In this document: positions 33,339 through 44,327 of the stretch, one piece after another
How the letters are laid out: the number at the start of each line of letters is the position of its first letter
Numbering within the stretch: position 1 is the first letter of the stretch
Assembly (NCBI GenBank): GCA_030761205.1
Contig: JAULJL010000010.1
Span: 6,081,001-6,145,000 of the forward strand
Reading direction: 5' to 3'
DNA: 64,000 nucleotides
From: Fremontodendron californicum
Lineage: Eukaryota; Streptophyta; Magnoliopsida; Malvales; Malvaceae
Notes under the pieces: model-generated
Seen by the model: the letters and a program-made list of their open reading frames with translations, nothing else
Told to the model about the DNA's origin: nothing
Database searches by the model: none
Made by a program: the position numbers and the translations under genes

Positions 33339-35984
33339 ATGGCTGACAATGAAAGTGTTCATGCTGAAGATGAGAACAGACAAGTACGCACCATGCGTGA
33401 CTACTTGCAACCAACTCGAAGCTCATCACCCTCTTGTTTTATTTTTCCTCTCAATGCAAACAACTTTCGTTTTAAACCAGGTATGATAGCTTTGCTTCCA
33501 AATTTCCATGGGTTAGAATCGGAAAGTGCTTACTCGTTTCTAAAAGATTTCGAAGATGTATGTGTCACCTTTAATGACCAACAATGTACAAATGAAATTG
33601 TCAAGCTAAAATTATTTCCTTTTTCTTTAAAAGATAAAGCAAAAATTTGGCTTCATAATTTAAAACCAAGGTCTATTGGCACATGGCAAGAATTACAAAC
33701 TGAGTTTCTAAAGAAATTTTTCCCAGCACATAAAACTACTGCTTTGAAAAGACAGATTCAAAATTTCAATCAAAATCAAAATGAAGCATTTTTTCAGTGC
33801 TGGGAGCGTTTTAAAGATTTGTTAAGTTCTTGTCCACATCATGGTTTTGAAAAATGGCGTCTTATAAGTTTCTTTTATGAAAGTTTAACTCCCGAAACTA
33901 AACAATTTGTTGAAACAATGTGTAACGGTGAGTTTCTAGAAAAAGAACCTGAAGAAGCCTTTGACTACCTAGACCATTTGGCAGATAACTCTCAAGCCTG
34001 GCACACAGATAATTCCTCTGAAATTTCCAATAGATCTAATCTTGTTTCTAACAGAGGAAAATATCATTTTAGTCAAGAAGATGAGATAAAAGCTAAAGTA
34101 GCTAATTTGGCTAGAAAGATTGAAGCCATGGAACTTAGAGAAGTAAAAGAAGTCAAAACGGTTAAAAATGAAGAAAGTTGTGGAATTTGTGAAATCATGG
34201 GACACCCCACTTCTGAATGTCCAAACATTCCCATTCTTAAAGAAGCGTTGCATGATCAAGTAAATTCCATAAACACATTTAAAAAGCCTTTTCCTTCTCC
34301 TTACTCTGAAACGTATAACCCTGAATGGAGAAATCATCCCAACTTCAGTTGGTGGAATAATAATCATGTTCAGGTACCACAATCTCAAAAGCCGGGCAAC
34401 ACTTTTTCCTATCAACCTTCACGTGTACAAACCTTGGAAGAGACATTGCAAGCATTCATGCAAACACAAGCAAATGTGAATAACCAAACTTCACAGGACA
34501 TCAATGAGATCAAAAACACCTTGTCCACATTGACAGCTTCATTACGCACTCAAGAAAAAGGTAAGTTTCCTGCTCAACCTCAGCCTAACCCTTCTACTCA
34601 ATGTCTTGTTTCTTGCTCCAATGAAACTCAACAGGAAAATGCCAGTTCTATTACAACTCTTCAAAGTGGAAAGGCAATTGACAAAAACATTCCATCAAAA
34701 GACCAAGATCCTCCTTCCCCTCCGAAAAGTAATGGTAAGGATGATGGTAAGTCTGAACTTCTTGAAAATTTGGACAAAGAAAAAGGTATGCATCCTGCTC
34801 CTTTTCCTCAAAGGTTGCAAACAATAAAGAATTTGAATCAAAATGCAGAAATTTATGAACTTTTCAAACAAGTTAAGATTAACATTCCTTTATTGGATGC
34901 AATCAAACAAGTTCCATCTTATGCTAAATTTTTGAAGGACATGTGCACAGTTAAAAGGAAACATAATGTACAAAAGAAAGCATTTCTGACGGAAAGTGTG
35001 AGCTCAATCATTCAGCACCTTACTCCACCAAAATTCAAAGATCCTGGATGTCCAACAATCTCATGCATCATTGGAAACACTAGAATAGAACGTGCATTGC
35101 TTGATCTTGGTGCTAGTGTTAATCTTTTGCCTTTTTCTGTTTATCAACAGTTAGGTTTAGGTGAACTCAAGGAAACACCTGTTACACTTCAACTAGCTGA
35201 TCGTTCTGTAAAAATTCCTCGAGGGATAGTTGAAGATGTTTTGGTTCAAATTGATAATTTTTACTTCCCTGTTGATTTTATTGTTTTGGACACACATCCT
35301 GTTTCAAATCCAAATGTTCAAATTCCTGTTATATTAGGCCGTCCATTTCTTGCAACTTCTAATGCTCTGATAAATTGCAGGAATGGTATTTTGAACATTT
35401 CTTTTGGAAATATGACTTTAGAATTAAATGTGTTCAACATTTGCAAGCAACCTGGTGATGATTCAGAAGTACATGAAGTGGATTTCATTGAAGAACTTGT
35501 GCATGAACATCTCACCACTACCACATTCCATGATCCTTTAGAAGCTTATTTAATTGAATGTGAGTTTGATAATGCTTCAGAAATTTCACACACTGATTCT
35601 TTGTTAAATTCTTTTCAGGTTAAGCATTGTTGGAAACAAAAGTTTGAGGAACTCAGAAATGACGCATATGAGAATTCTAAAATTCATAAAGAAAGAACTA
35701 AAGCCTTTCATGACAAGTTAATTTCAAGAAAAACATTTGATGTTGGGCAAAAAGTTCTACTTTATAATTCTAGACTTCACATATTTCCTGGTAAGTTGAG
35801 ATCAAGATGGACTGGCCCATTTGTGGTTAAGCATGTGTATCATTATGGAGCAGTTGACATTGAGAATCCTAAAAATGGTAACGTATTCAAGGTAAATGGA
35901 CAAAGACTCAAACTCTTTTTGGAAAATCATGTTACTCAAGAAAAGGTTGTTTTTCTTTCTGATCCTTGTTTTGAAAATAACTAG
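33339..35984 (+). CDS. Athila gag-protease fused in frame to the integrase C-terminus
   Basis: One uninterrupted frame of about 880 codons. The ATG at 33339 (ACCATGG, peptide MADNES) is preferred over an in-frame ATG at 33246, because Athila gag typically starts like this and the upstream part would overlap the candidate donor. Gag occupies residues about 60-250 ([24 protein letters not shown]). A zinc-knuckle-like [15 protein letters not shown] lies near residue 282. Protease has [10 protein letters not shown] near 588 and ILGRPFL near 664. At about residue 760 the protease-side sequence passes directly into an integrase tail ([38 protein letters not shown]). RT, RNase H and the integrase DDE core are absent, apparently by a deletion that kept the frame. 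The product could form particles and process itself if protease is active, but cannot reverse-transcribe or integrate. Confidence 0.85.
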   Translation: MADNESVHAEDENRQVRTMRDYLQPTRSSSPSCFIFPLNANNFRFKPGMIALLPNFHGLESESAYSFLKDFEDVCVTFNDQQCTNEIVKLKLFPFSLKDKAKIWLHNLKPRSIGTWQELQTEFLKKFFPAHKTTALKRQIQNFNQNQNEAFFQCWERFKDLLSSCPHHGFEKWRLISFFYESLTPETKQFVETMCNGEFLEKEPEEAFDYLDHLADNSQAWHTDNSSEISNRSNLVSNRGKYHFSQEDEIKAKVANLARKIEAMELREVKEVKTVKNEESCGICEIMGHPTSECPNIPILKEALHDQVNSINTFKKPFPSPYSETYNPEWRNHPNFSWWNNNHVQVPQSQKPGNTFSYQPSRVQTLEETLQAFMQTQANVNNQTSQDINEIKNTLSTLTASLRTQEKGKFPAQPQPNPSTQCLVSCSNETQQENASSITTLQSGKAIDKNIPSKDQDPPSPPKSNGKDDGKSELLENLDKEKGMHPAPFPQRLQTIKNLNQNAEIYELFKQVKINIPLLDAIKQVPSYAKFLKDMCTVKRKHNVQKKAFLTESVSSIIQHLTPPKFKDPGCPTISCIIGNTRIERALLDLGASVNLLPFSVYQQLGLGELKETPVTLQLADRSVKIPRGIVEDVLVQIDNFYFPVDFIVLDTHPVSNPNVQIPVILGRPFLATSNALINCRNGILNISFGNMTLELNVFNICKQPGDDSEVHEVDFIEELVHEHLTTTTFHDPLEAYLIECEFDNASEISHTDSLLNSFQVKHCWKQKFEELRNDAYENSKIHKERTKAFHDKLISRKTFDVGQKVLLYNSRLHIFPGKLRSRWTGPFVVKHVYHYGAVDIENPKNGNVFKVNGQRLKLFLENHVTQEKVVFLSDPCFENN

Positions 35985-36112
35985 ATGTAAATATAATTTT
36001 TACTAATTTCAAAAAAAAAAAAAAATACATTTTTTTAACCCCGGTTAAATGGCGGATAACGGTACTCTGTGATTATTTAAGTCGGTTCCATCAGCTACCC
36101 ACAAAACTGATA

Positions 36113-36160
36113 TTGTATATAAATTTCTCTTTCAATTTCTTTTTCATTTTTTTTTTCAAG
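36113..36160 (+). promoter_or_regulatory. Polypyrimidine tract and candidate splice acceptor before ORF2
   Basis: A long T/C-rich run ends TTTTTTTTTCAAG immediately before ATG 36161. This is the form of a strong plant 3' splice site placed exactly at a start codon. Confidence 0.45.
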
Positions 36161-36769
36161 ATGGATGATATTCTCACAAGATTGCAGAAACGATTTCCTC
36201 ATTTTCCTCGGAATATTTTACTGAAGCTTTACCAAGTTCGATTTGAAAGATTAAGAATGCTTATGCACAAAGGGATTCCTGAAGACATACGTTGGATAAT
36301 TGAAGCCAAGGTACGTGAAGATGAATATCTTCCTGTTTTGCATTTACCAGGTACAGGTAGAAGCACTTTTGCAAAGAAGCGACGAGCAAAGCGCATGAGT
36401 TCAAATTGCCACAAATGTGCACGATGGACGTGTAACGGTAAATGTCGTTCTATTGGGATTCCGTCCTCTAATCGAGATGATAAAATTGAATTCATTAAGG
36501 ATGGACTGAGTAAGGAGAATTTGGGTAATATCTAACTTTCTCTTGAGACGCATCCTAGTGGAGACGTACAAAGAGAAATTCTTGATTTATGGCCGCAATT
36601 CCAAAGGGAATGGCAACATCTTGGGAATCTGATGTTAAAAGACCCTGTTTGCCAGCTTGTAAGAAAACTGGATGGGAAGCATATCCTCGACTCATAGAAG
36701 GCGTTTAAGCCGTTTCTGGACGTAAAACCAGAGGAAGATGTGAGCCACAATCACAACTACAATAAATGA
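36161..36769 (+). pseudogene. ORF2: basic, cysteine-rich protein with two in-frame stops
   Basis: I do not recognise a named family with certainty. From ATG 36161 the frame stays colinear for 202 codons to TGA at 36767-36769, but TAA at 36533-36535 (codon 125) and TAG at 36695-36697 (codon 179) interrupt it. The first 124 residues have a helical N-terminus, a basic block (AKKRRAKR, residues 71-78) and a metal-binding-like pattern C83-x2-C86-x4-C91-x3-C95. A basic block followed by such a cluster recalls small nucleic-acid-binding proteins of some plant RNA viruses (the carlavirus type), a weak resemblance by eye only. It lies in the env-like position of Athila elements but shows no membrane segment. 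Confidence 0.55.
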
Positions 36770-37012
36770 CTTCTCAGCTTTTGGTTTGATTTGCAATAAC
36801 TTCATTTCGGTTTAATTTACGTGTTGTTCGATTTGTGTAATTATTCTCGTTTTTTTTTTTTTTGCATTGGTCCTTTACGGTTGATTTTTCTTCTCTTTTT
36901 GATTTTCTTCCTGAAATCACGCAAAAATCTTTTGTTAGGTTAACATTTTCTTCTGACAGGTCAAATACACTTTCGGCGACATTATTACTCTTGTCTGATT
37001 CACTACTCAGTC

Positions 37013-37048
37013 CTCTATATATTACACCATGTACTCATTCTCTTTCAG
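37013..37048 (+). promoter_or_regulatory. Candidate splice acceptor (and possible TATA) before the LOG ORF
   Basis: TTCTCTTTCAG ends at 37048, 15 bases before the LOG ATG, in good acceptor context. A TATA-like CTCTATATATTAC at 37013-37025 could alternatively support an internal promoter, but its distance to the ATG would give a very short leader. Confidence 0.4.
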
Positions 37049-37063
37049 GCACTCGAAAAAAAA

Positions 37064-37711
37064 ATGGAAAGTACTTCGTCCCAGCGCATTAAAAAAATTT
37101 GTGTCTTTGGAGGTGCTTATCCAGGGAAAAATAACATATTCGCTGATGAAGCCATAAGAGTTGGAGTAATACTTGCCCAACAAAAGATCCAGTTGATTTA
37201 TGGCGGCGGTAGTACGGGTTTAATGGGAGCAGTCGCTACAGCAGCACACGCCGGAGGAAGTCCAGTTCTAGGAATCGTGCCAAAACTATTCACAAATTTT
37301 TGTGGACCTACCTTGGGTAAGGAAATACAAGTCTGGAGTATCCCTGAACGGATGACAATCATGTACCATTATGCCGATGCATTCATTGCTTTACCAGGAG
37401 GTCTGGGTACATTGGAAGAAATAGCTTGCGTGGCTTCTTGGTCATCTTTGGTCACAAATAAGAAACCCATTGGTTTGCTTAATATTAATGGTTATTTTAG
37501 TAATTTGCTTTCATATTTAGATAATGCTGTGGAAAATGGATTCATGTTTTCAGAGGCAAGGAGAACCATAATTTCTGCTACAACCATTGAAGATTTACTC
37601 AAAAAGCTCCAAGCTTATGAGTATTTATCTGCTACGGTTGTTTCGCAAAAGCTCGGAAAAAGAAAAAGAGATATGGACGAGCAAGGAGTGGATTGCACTC
37701 TGTCTTTGTGA
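37064..37711 (+). CDS. LONELY GUY (LOG) family cytokinin riboside 5'-monophosphate phosphoribohydrolase, carried by the retrotransposon
   Basis: 215 residues, the usual length of plant LOG enzymes, which release active cytokinin bases from nucleotide precursors in one step in cytosol/nucleus. Signature elements are present: KKICVFGGAYPG at residues 10-21 (family FCGSS-like loop), YGGGSTGLMG at 46-55, Arg96 in PERMTIM, and ADAFIALPGGLGTLEEIA at 104-121, which includes the family-defining PGGxGTxxE. GLLNINGYF and ARRTIISA follow as in plant LOGs. The tail near residue 200 has a GKRKRD cluster that could act as a nuclear signal. There are no introns, whereas plant LOG genes usually have several, which fits capture through RNA. 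Compared with typical plant members the loop before Arg96 is shorter and the usual Arg-Lys pair reads Arg-Met. No stop or frameshift. Activity is inferred, not shown. Confidence 0.85.
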   Translation: MESTSSQRIKKICVFGGAYPGKNNIFADEAIRVGVILAQQKIQLIYGGGSTGLMGAVATAAHAGGSPVLGIVPKLFTNFCGPTLGKEIQVWSIPERMTIMYHYADAFIALPGGLGTLEEIACVASWSSLVTNKKPIGLLNINGYFSNLLSYLDNAVENGFMFSEARRTIISATTIEDLLKKLQAYEYLSATVVSQKLGKRKRDMDEQGVDCTLSL

Positions 37712-39477
37712 CATTATCTAACATTTTGTTTGTTGTGTCTCAGTTATAATAAGTGGTTAGCAACCTCTGCAGGTAATATCTCCTAAATTCTACCTTTAAA
37801 ATTTGACATTGGGGACAATGTCATATTTTAGTAGGGGGTAAGGGACATATTTTGCTAATTTAAAAAAAAAAATTGTTGTGTTTTAAGACATTTAGAAGTA
37901 TTCATTCTGAACAAGGTCTGAGTAAGGGAGACTTGAGACATACCTTGTCAGTTTGATTTAATCTTCTTCTTCAAAAAAAAAAAAAAAAAACATGTTTAGA
38001 CTTAGTGTGTTTTTAGTGTGTTTTAGTTACTTTCAATACTATAATGAGATATGAATTGCATAAGTCTAAAACAGATTTATTAGTGAGAAGATTTTCATGA
38101 GAATTGAGCTTGATATCAACCTTTTTATGAGCCAATGTTAATTTGATATGTTGATTGAGAAAGAAGCATGTTTAGACTTAATCTGACTTGTATAATCATC
38201 CTTGTGAGTTTTTGAGCCTATAATGATTGATGCATTATACAAATCAATCTAATTTCTTTCTTGAGTGCTCTTATGATTACATGATTCTCTAGAACTTGCT
38301 TTAAACCGTTTGAGACTATATTGATACATGTAACAACATGAATATGATAGAGGCATTAGGATTATAACCAGAGCCAAACAGCCATCCCTTATTAATGTTC
38401 TAAGAGAACATCCCCACTAGTGAGCCAATTTGAGCCTACATTAAACATGCTGTTTTATTGGTAACCACAACTTACACCTAGCCTAAATATACTTATATCC
38501 TTACCCTTGTTCTAAAGATGGATTTTATATATTGAGACATATTGCAAAAAAACAAGGGATATTTTTAGTTGAAAATTTGGGTTAGAAACAAAAGATAAGT
38601 GTGGGGGAAGAAAAGAAAAGAAAAAGTCAAGAGAAAAAGAAAGGGATCATTGTCAAATACATTCCCATATTAAAAAAAAAAAAAAAAAATCTTCTCTTGA
38701 ACTTCTAGAAAAAAATGTTACAAAGTTGGTTAGAATGATGCAAAGGCTCAACATGAATATTTAGCCTATGTTATTATGTGCTTTATAAGAGTTTTGAGAA
38801 GTTTTATTTGTATGATCCTATTATGTCTCTAAACTCTATGAACACTTTGGAACCTTTGTGATATCTTTATCCTTTTGTTCTTTAACCACATTATAACCCT
38901 TTGGCCCTATTACAACCTTGAATAAAGACCTCTTGATTTATGAAGTTGTATGATCTAAATAGTGGAGAATAGGTGGACAAGCAAGCATATGGTAGAAGTG
39001 TTTTCATGAGATTGATTGAGTGTAAACACTTTACCACTACTTTAAAGAGTGAAAATCATGAGAGTATCCCATGTGAGAGGTTGAGATTAAGTTGAATATG
39101 CACTATTTTGATTGAAATATGTTATGTTAATATTGGCTTAACTCATTTATTTACATTCAAGCATGAATTTTTGTGAAATTCTTTGAGCTATTGATTAGTT
39201 TATAAGACTTGTTCAAAGATTGTCTCTAATTTATATTGAAAGGATTAGGAGTAAATATTTTTAGTGTATGTAGTTTACTTATATTTTAGTTTTTCAATGT
39301 TTGTGGGTATCGTTCTAGCAAACCCTCACGAGACTAAACTCGTCCACTAGGGACACCTAGGGTTTAAAGGCTTGTGTCACATGCTAAGTGCCACCGTGAT
39401 TTCCTACGAAATGGATTAGATTAGATTTTCTTATTTTATTTTTATTGAGTCGTTGTCAGGGACTAGCAACAATCTAA
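37712..39477 (+). other. Non-coding 3' region of the Athila element
   Basis: The motif ACATTGGGGACAATGTC at 37806-37822 is typical of the 3' part of Athila elements and marks where native retrotransposon sequence resumes after the LOG ORF. A-runs occur at 37861, 37974 and 38670. The rest is A/T-rich without coding potential. Confidence 0.6.
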
Positions 39478-39488
39478 GTGTGGGGGTG
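39478..39488 (+). promoter_or_regulatory. Polypurine tract of the Athila element
   Basis: AAGTGTGGGGGTG immediately precedes TGATAACTCG of the 3' LTR; a similar AAGTGTGGGGGAAG occurs at about 38600. It is the expected plus-strand primer site. Confidence 0.75.
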
Positions 39489-40982
39489 TGATAACTCGTA
39501 TAATTATATAGTTTTTAGTTATGTTTTATTATTGTTTTGTGTCAAATACGAGTTATTATTGTTTAGTCTAATTGTGTTTATGATCTTTTATATTTTTATG
39601 TAATTTGGTGTTTTTCACAAGTTTCTTTGAGTGATTTCAGATTACTAGAATTAAGGGCAAATCCAGTTCAGTTCCAGTTCCGACACCGTTTGCCATATCA
39701 GCTATATCTCGAGTTTCACTGAAGCAATAAGGTAAAATTTGTAGCCATGCAAAGCTAAGAGGCATATCTATCTTTTTCATGTTTTACACTTCTTGAAACG
39801 GAGTCGTTTTCCCTAGCGAAATCGACCATCAAGTTGGCTGATGTGCAATGACGTCTGTGCTGACCTGTTTTCGTATTTTGCTCATATCTTCTTATCCACA
39901 TCAGCAAATACGCTGATTCCAACGGCTATAGATCCGTAACTGATAGGGGTATATTTTTCTAGAAGACCATTTTATCAGATCGAGCCTCCAACATTGACAA
40001 AATCGACCATCAAGCTGGCTGATCAGAATTGTCATACAATATGACGAAAATTCTTAGAAAAATGCACCCACCTATTATACCTACCTTTGAAATTTGTAAA
40101 GCTTGTCTCTTGTCATTTAGCCCTCCAAAATGTGTATAAATAGAGGGCCTTGGATGAGTATTGGGATACAATTGATACATTGGTAGGATATTAGCCATTG
40201 TAATAAAATTCTCTAAGTTTTCTTCTTCTTTCCTTTCTCTAGTTTTCTTTTTCTTTATTTACTTATGCTTCTTACATTTCTTTTCATTTTTAGTATGTGT
40301 TGCTAATCATATTGTTGAGGTGATGAGGTGAAGCTCTTGGTAAATGCTAAGGTTAGTCTCTTAAACATGAGCTAAAATGAATCATCATTTATAAACACTA
40401 GTATAGATAATATTTTCTTTTGGTTTAAAATCATACTTGCAAAGTAGAGATCTTGATTCATTATTGACAATGAAAATGGCACAGTAAATGCTTGGTTTCA
40501 TAACCTTGATTTGTTGTAGACATATACCTTGGCATAAGGAATGCTTGGACTCTTTTTATGAGTTTTGAGGACACCAAATGAACATAATATCATATGCTAT
40601 GGACGTTGGACAATTTGGACTGAATTGCTAAACCTTCCGATTGGAACCTCCCTTATGTGTGGATTTCAATTGTGTAATAAAACAAGATTAATCTTAGCAT
40701 AACACCAAGAGTGGATTCTCTAACCTCAACATCTTTTCTTATTGTTTTTTATATTTTGTTTAATTTCTTTTATGTTATTTTGTTTATTTTGTTCTCTAAT
40801 ATATTTTTTTATCTTGTTTTGTTGTTGATTCCCTAATATCTTGTTTACTTTCTTTTTCTTATATATTTATAAACTTATACTTACTAATACGCTTCCCTGT
40901 GGTTCGACCTCGGACACCCGAGAATTTATTACTTGAACATAACCTGCACTTGGGTTTACGACTCTTAATTGAGTCACCATCA
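39489..40982 (+). repeat. 3' LTR of the Athila element
   Basis: 1,494 bp, nearly identical to 31444-32938. It ends CACCATCA followed by the AACTG duplication and then chromovirus gag. Confidence 0.92.
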
Positions 40983-40987
40983 AACTG

Positions 40988-41782
40988 CCATTTTCTTTTT
41001 CTGAACATCTCTTCTCTATCTTTCATTTCTTTCAGATTCTGTTCAGCTTTGATTGCCATGTTGACACATTTATTAAAGTCATCTGTATCCAGGGTCGTCA
41101 ACCTATCTCGAATACTAACATGTAGCCTATCTTGGAATTTCTTGCATCTATCAGCATCGTTGGCTACTATCGATGGAGCAAATTCTGATAGTTCACTGAA
41201 TTTTTGCTCGTACTCTGCTACTGACATACCAACCTGTTTTAAATTCATAAACTTAGTCCATTTCTTTTCCCGCAAGGCCCGAGAATAGTATTTTTCTTCA
41301 AACTCTCTTCGAAAATCTGCCCAGGTTATGGCAGGACGTCCAGCATACCTTTGCACTGTAGTTTTCCACCATGTGTGTGCATGATCCTCCAAAAATTGCA
41401 CCGCACATGGTAACCTCATAGGCTCGGGAATCTGAAGAGTAATGGAAGTAGTCTCAAATTTTTGTAGCCATCACGAGGCTAAATCTGATTCCAAAGACCC
41501 CATTAAAATCTTGCAACCCATATTCTTCAGATCTTTACAGTATTCAACTATCCCCTTTTCAGCAGGGGCAGTCAAAGCGGAAATTACTCTTGCCAAGGCC
41601 GTAATTGCCTCAGCTAAATTAAGATCAGCTGCTGGAGGTGCTGCTGAGGGTGCAGCAACGGAAGATGAACCAGCAGCTGAAGCTTGTTCTCCAATTTGCT
41701 CATCAGTATTTACATTTCTATTCCTATCCCTATTTTGGGGTAGGGAATTGATTCTAGGCCTTCCTCTTCGACGTGGTGGCAT
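40988..41782 (-). pseudogene. Chromovirus gag, N-terminal part
   Basis: Starts MPPRRRGRPR at 41782, the usual opening of Tekay-type gag. An in-frame TGA follows LESDLAS at 41471-41473, and the frame then continues with WLQKFETTSI and the gag core (FLEDHAHTWWKTTVQRYAG, WADFRREFEEKYY, EYEQKFSELSEFAP, RFQDRL-like FQDRLHVSIRDRL). It is cut at FRKRKWQF by the Athila insertion and resumes at 31438. Confidence 0.8.
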
Positions 41783-41861
41783 CGTGTCTGATTTCCCGCA
41801 CAAGTGACCATATTTTAATACTTCAACAAACAGTTTCTAAGTCTACAGGACCTATAACCTT

Positions 41862-41873
41862 GCTCTGATACCA
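41862..41873 (-). promoter_or_regulatory. Primer-binding site of the chromovirus, initiator-Met tRNA type
   Basis: On the minus strand TGGTATCAGAGC begins three bases after the 5' LTR end. It is complementary to the 3' end of tRNA-iMet, the common primer of this lineage. Confidence 0.85.
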
Positions 41874-41876
41874 AAT

Positions 41877-44322
41877 TGTAACACCCTGTCCGGATAATCT
41901 ACCTAAAATCTGGCAGGGTTTCCTTTCTATCTCAACTATAACCCTCCTGCAAATAACACTCAATTCATATCCTCAACCAGCAATATTCCTCTATACTATT
42001 ATCACATATATCCATACATATTCAAAAATTATCCATGATCAATTTATGTTCAAATCAAAACATATTGATCTATTGTCTCATATCTTCAAATATATACAAT
42101 ATATCCAAAAGTAAACCTATCTCAGCAAGGTTTACTAGATAAAAACATCAAAAGATCAAGACTTTAATAAATTTTTAATATGATGTCCACCACGTCAAAA
42201 TACTATTTGAAGCAGAGAATAGAGGAAGGCTGCAATCCCAACACCTAACTGTCACCTGAAAATGAGAATATGAAAAGGTGAGATATATGAATATCTCAGT
42301 GAGTAGACAACTTTTAAAGCGTGTGAATACCATAATGGTAATCTGTAAAGCATAATTGACATTTTCAAAATAAATAATAATAAAATCATAATGAGTAATT
42401 CAAAGACGTAGCAAGCTTTTCAAATGTATAACAATATTATAATATTAAATCAATGTATTAAATCTGTGAAGTAAATCAAGTTACGTATAATTGGGCTCCA
42501 ACTTACTGTCATGCATAAGAATACATCCATGAAATGACCAGGCAATATCCATGTAGGCATACTAGTAGCCGGCCCCAAAGGCCAATACCACCATAGGACG
42601 CCCCAAAGGCATATGTGTCGCTATGATGTGCCCCCAAAAGGCAAATATAACGGGATAGGGACTCTGGAGGTGGCTCCCACCACAAAGGCGTAGCACGCAG
42701 CTCCCATACCCCAGTCTAATATCACGGAATGGGGACTCTGGAGGTGGCTCCCGCCACAAAGGCGTAGCACGCAGCTCCCGTATTCCGGTCTAATATCACG
42801 GAATAGGGACTCTGGAGGTGGCTCCCGCCACAAAGGCGTAGCACGCAGCTCCCGTATTCCGGTCAAGGAAATAATCTCATACATTAAGTCAGGTGGAGCC
42901 AAAACCATGTACGTCAAATTCTATGTAAAATCATACTTCATAAATCAACCAACTTACTCGATATAATATTTTTTGAAATAAAAATACTTTAATAACAAAT
43001 CAATTCATATGATTAAATATCGTATATACCTTTATTACGTAAAATAATTATTATGCTAAAAAAATATATATAATTATAATTAAAGAAATTTTAAATAACT
43101 ATAGTTGTCGTCTACTCACAATCCTTGAGATGATCTCACTGTACACCTCGACCTGAAACTTCGGGATCCACAGGTGACGTCGGATCTACGTGGCCTAGAG
43201 ATTAACGATAATTAGTATCTATACATACTCAAAGCATTACACACTTATGAATTCAACTTAAATCTCATAATCTTCCCTCAAGGTCAATACTAATTTTTCA
43301 TACTCAAAACAACATATCCTTAATTTTTAATATCATTTCCATAACCATTTTCTCCATAATTCAACTCCATATTCATGTCCTTATCAAATTCCTTTCTAGT
43401 ACTCCATGCCTTAGAGATTTTCATAATCCATAACCATCAATAGTACTATATTTATCTTAAGCAATAAATTCCATACTATCAAGCTAGATTATAAAATCAT
43501 AACTTGAGTTTGGTACCAATAAGTCTAATTTATGAAGAAAATAACTACCTTAGACAATTAGAACAAAATCTTGGTCAAATTTGATAAATCCCGAAACTAT
43601 GCTGAAACAGGGGTCACACTGAACAGCCAACTTCACCGAATTTTATCTTTTTAACCGCTTATCGGTTTTGGGTGATTCAAAAACCAAAATTCTCATATTG
43701 AAGTCTAGTTTCTAGGAACAATATCAAAAAAATACAAACCCAGCTGTGCCGAACCCAGAAAATCCGAACAGCAAGCATGCTCAAATTCCCCTGTTTTGCT
43801 TTTTCTTCCCATTTTCTTGTTCATGCTTTCAAATCCTTTTAATTCTTACCAAAAATGAGTAAAATTCATACTTAATAGATGGATTTCAGACCTTAACATG
43901 TTTATGGAGCTAACATCTTAGCATGCTCAAGTAGAATATCTAAAGAAATAGAAGAATTTATCAAGAAACTAACCTTGGATGTAATTGTTGTTGAGATTTT
44001 TGGTGGAGTTGTTTGAAGAGAATTTTGAGAGAGAGGGAGGATGGGAGGCCGGCTGCCACTTGAAGAAGAGAAGGAAATTTCTAGTGTTTTCGGGAGATCA
44101 CTTGAATATAAGAGATATTTTGTTTTGTTTTTGGTATAATTGCATATTGGTCCCTCAACTTTTTATAAATAACCATTAAGCCCCTGAACTTTTTTAATAT
44201 GTTCAATTTGATCCTTTCTTCTTTTATTTCCTTCACTTATAACTTCTTACCACTTTCCAAGTTTGTCCTTAAAATTTTCGGAATTTAACTTTACATGATT
44301 ATACGTAACCTCGGTTGTTACA
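41877..44322 (-). repeat. 5' LTR of the chromovirus
   Basis: 2,446 bp, begins TGTAACACCC and ends GGTTGTTACA on the plus strand; includes the same three 73-bp tandem units (from about 42662). The ORFs 42562-42917 are products of these units. Confidence 0.9.
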
Positions 44323-44327
44323 CCAAA

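Larger units (their letters stand above)
31444..40982 (+). mobile_element. Athila-type LTR retrotransposon carrying a LOG-family gene
   Basis: A 9.54-kb plus-strand element with LTRs 31444-32938 and 39489-40982, both TGATAACTCG...CACCATCA, and flanking AACTG. Order: LTR, tRNA-Asp primer-binding site, leader with tandem repeats, gag-protease fused to an integrase tail (33339-35984), a cysteine-rich ORF (36161-36769), a LOG ORF (37064-37711), a long non-coding 3' region, polypurine tract, LTR. RT, RNase H and the integrase core are deleted, so mobility would depend on a helper. The LTRs differ by only about five substitutions and one 1-base indel by eye, making it the youngest insertion in the stack. 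Confidence 0.92.
25609..44322 (-). mobile_element. Tekay/Del-type chromovirus (Ty3/gypsy), defective
   Basis: Two LTRs of 2,446 bp (25609-28054 and 41877-44322) begin TGTAACACCC and end GGTTGTTACA on the plus strand. The flanks are CCAAA at 25604-25608 and 44323-44327, and the other Tat LTR has the empty site AGTCCAAACCTTC near 50527. Coding order on the minus strand is gag, zinc knuckle, RT-RNase H, integrase, chromodomain. Protease is deleted and pol has several stops and a frameshift. The Athila-type element at 31444-40982 interrupts gag. Without it this element is about 9.2 kb. Confidence 0.9.

Noticed and set aside
36161..36769. ORF2 as an envelope glycoprotein
   Set aside because: It lies in the env-like position but has no signal peptide or transmembrane segment; the Cys cluster and basic block suggest nucleic-acid binding.
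36862..37092. 76-residue ORF overlapping the LOG start
   Set aside because: Different frame, no conserved motif; it covers the pyrimidine-rich leader before LOG.
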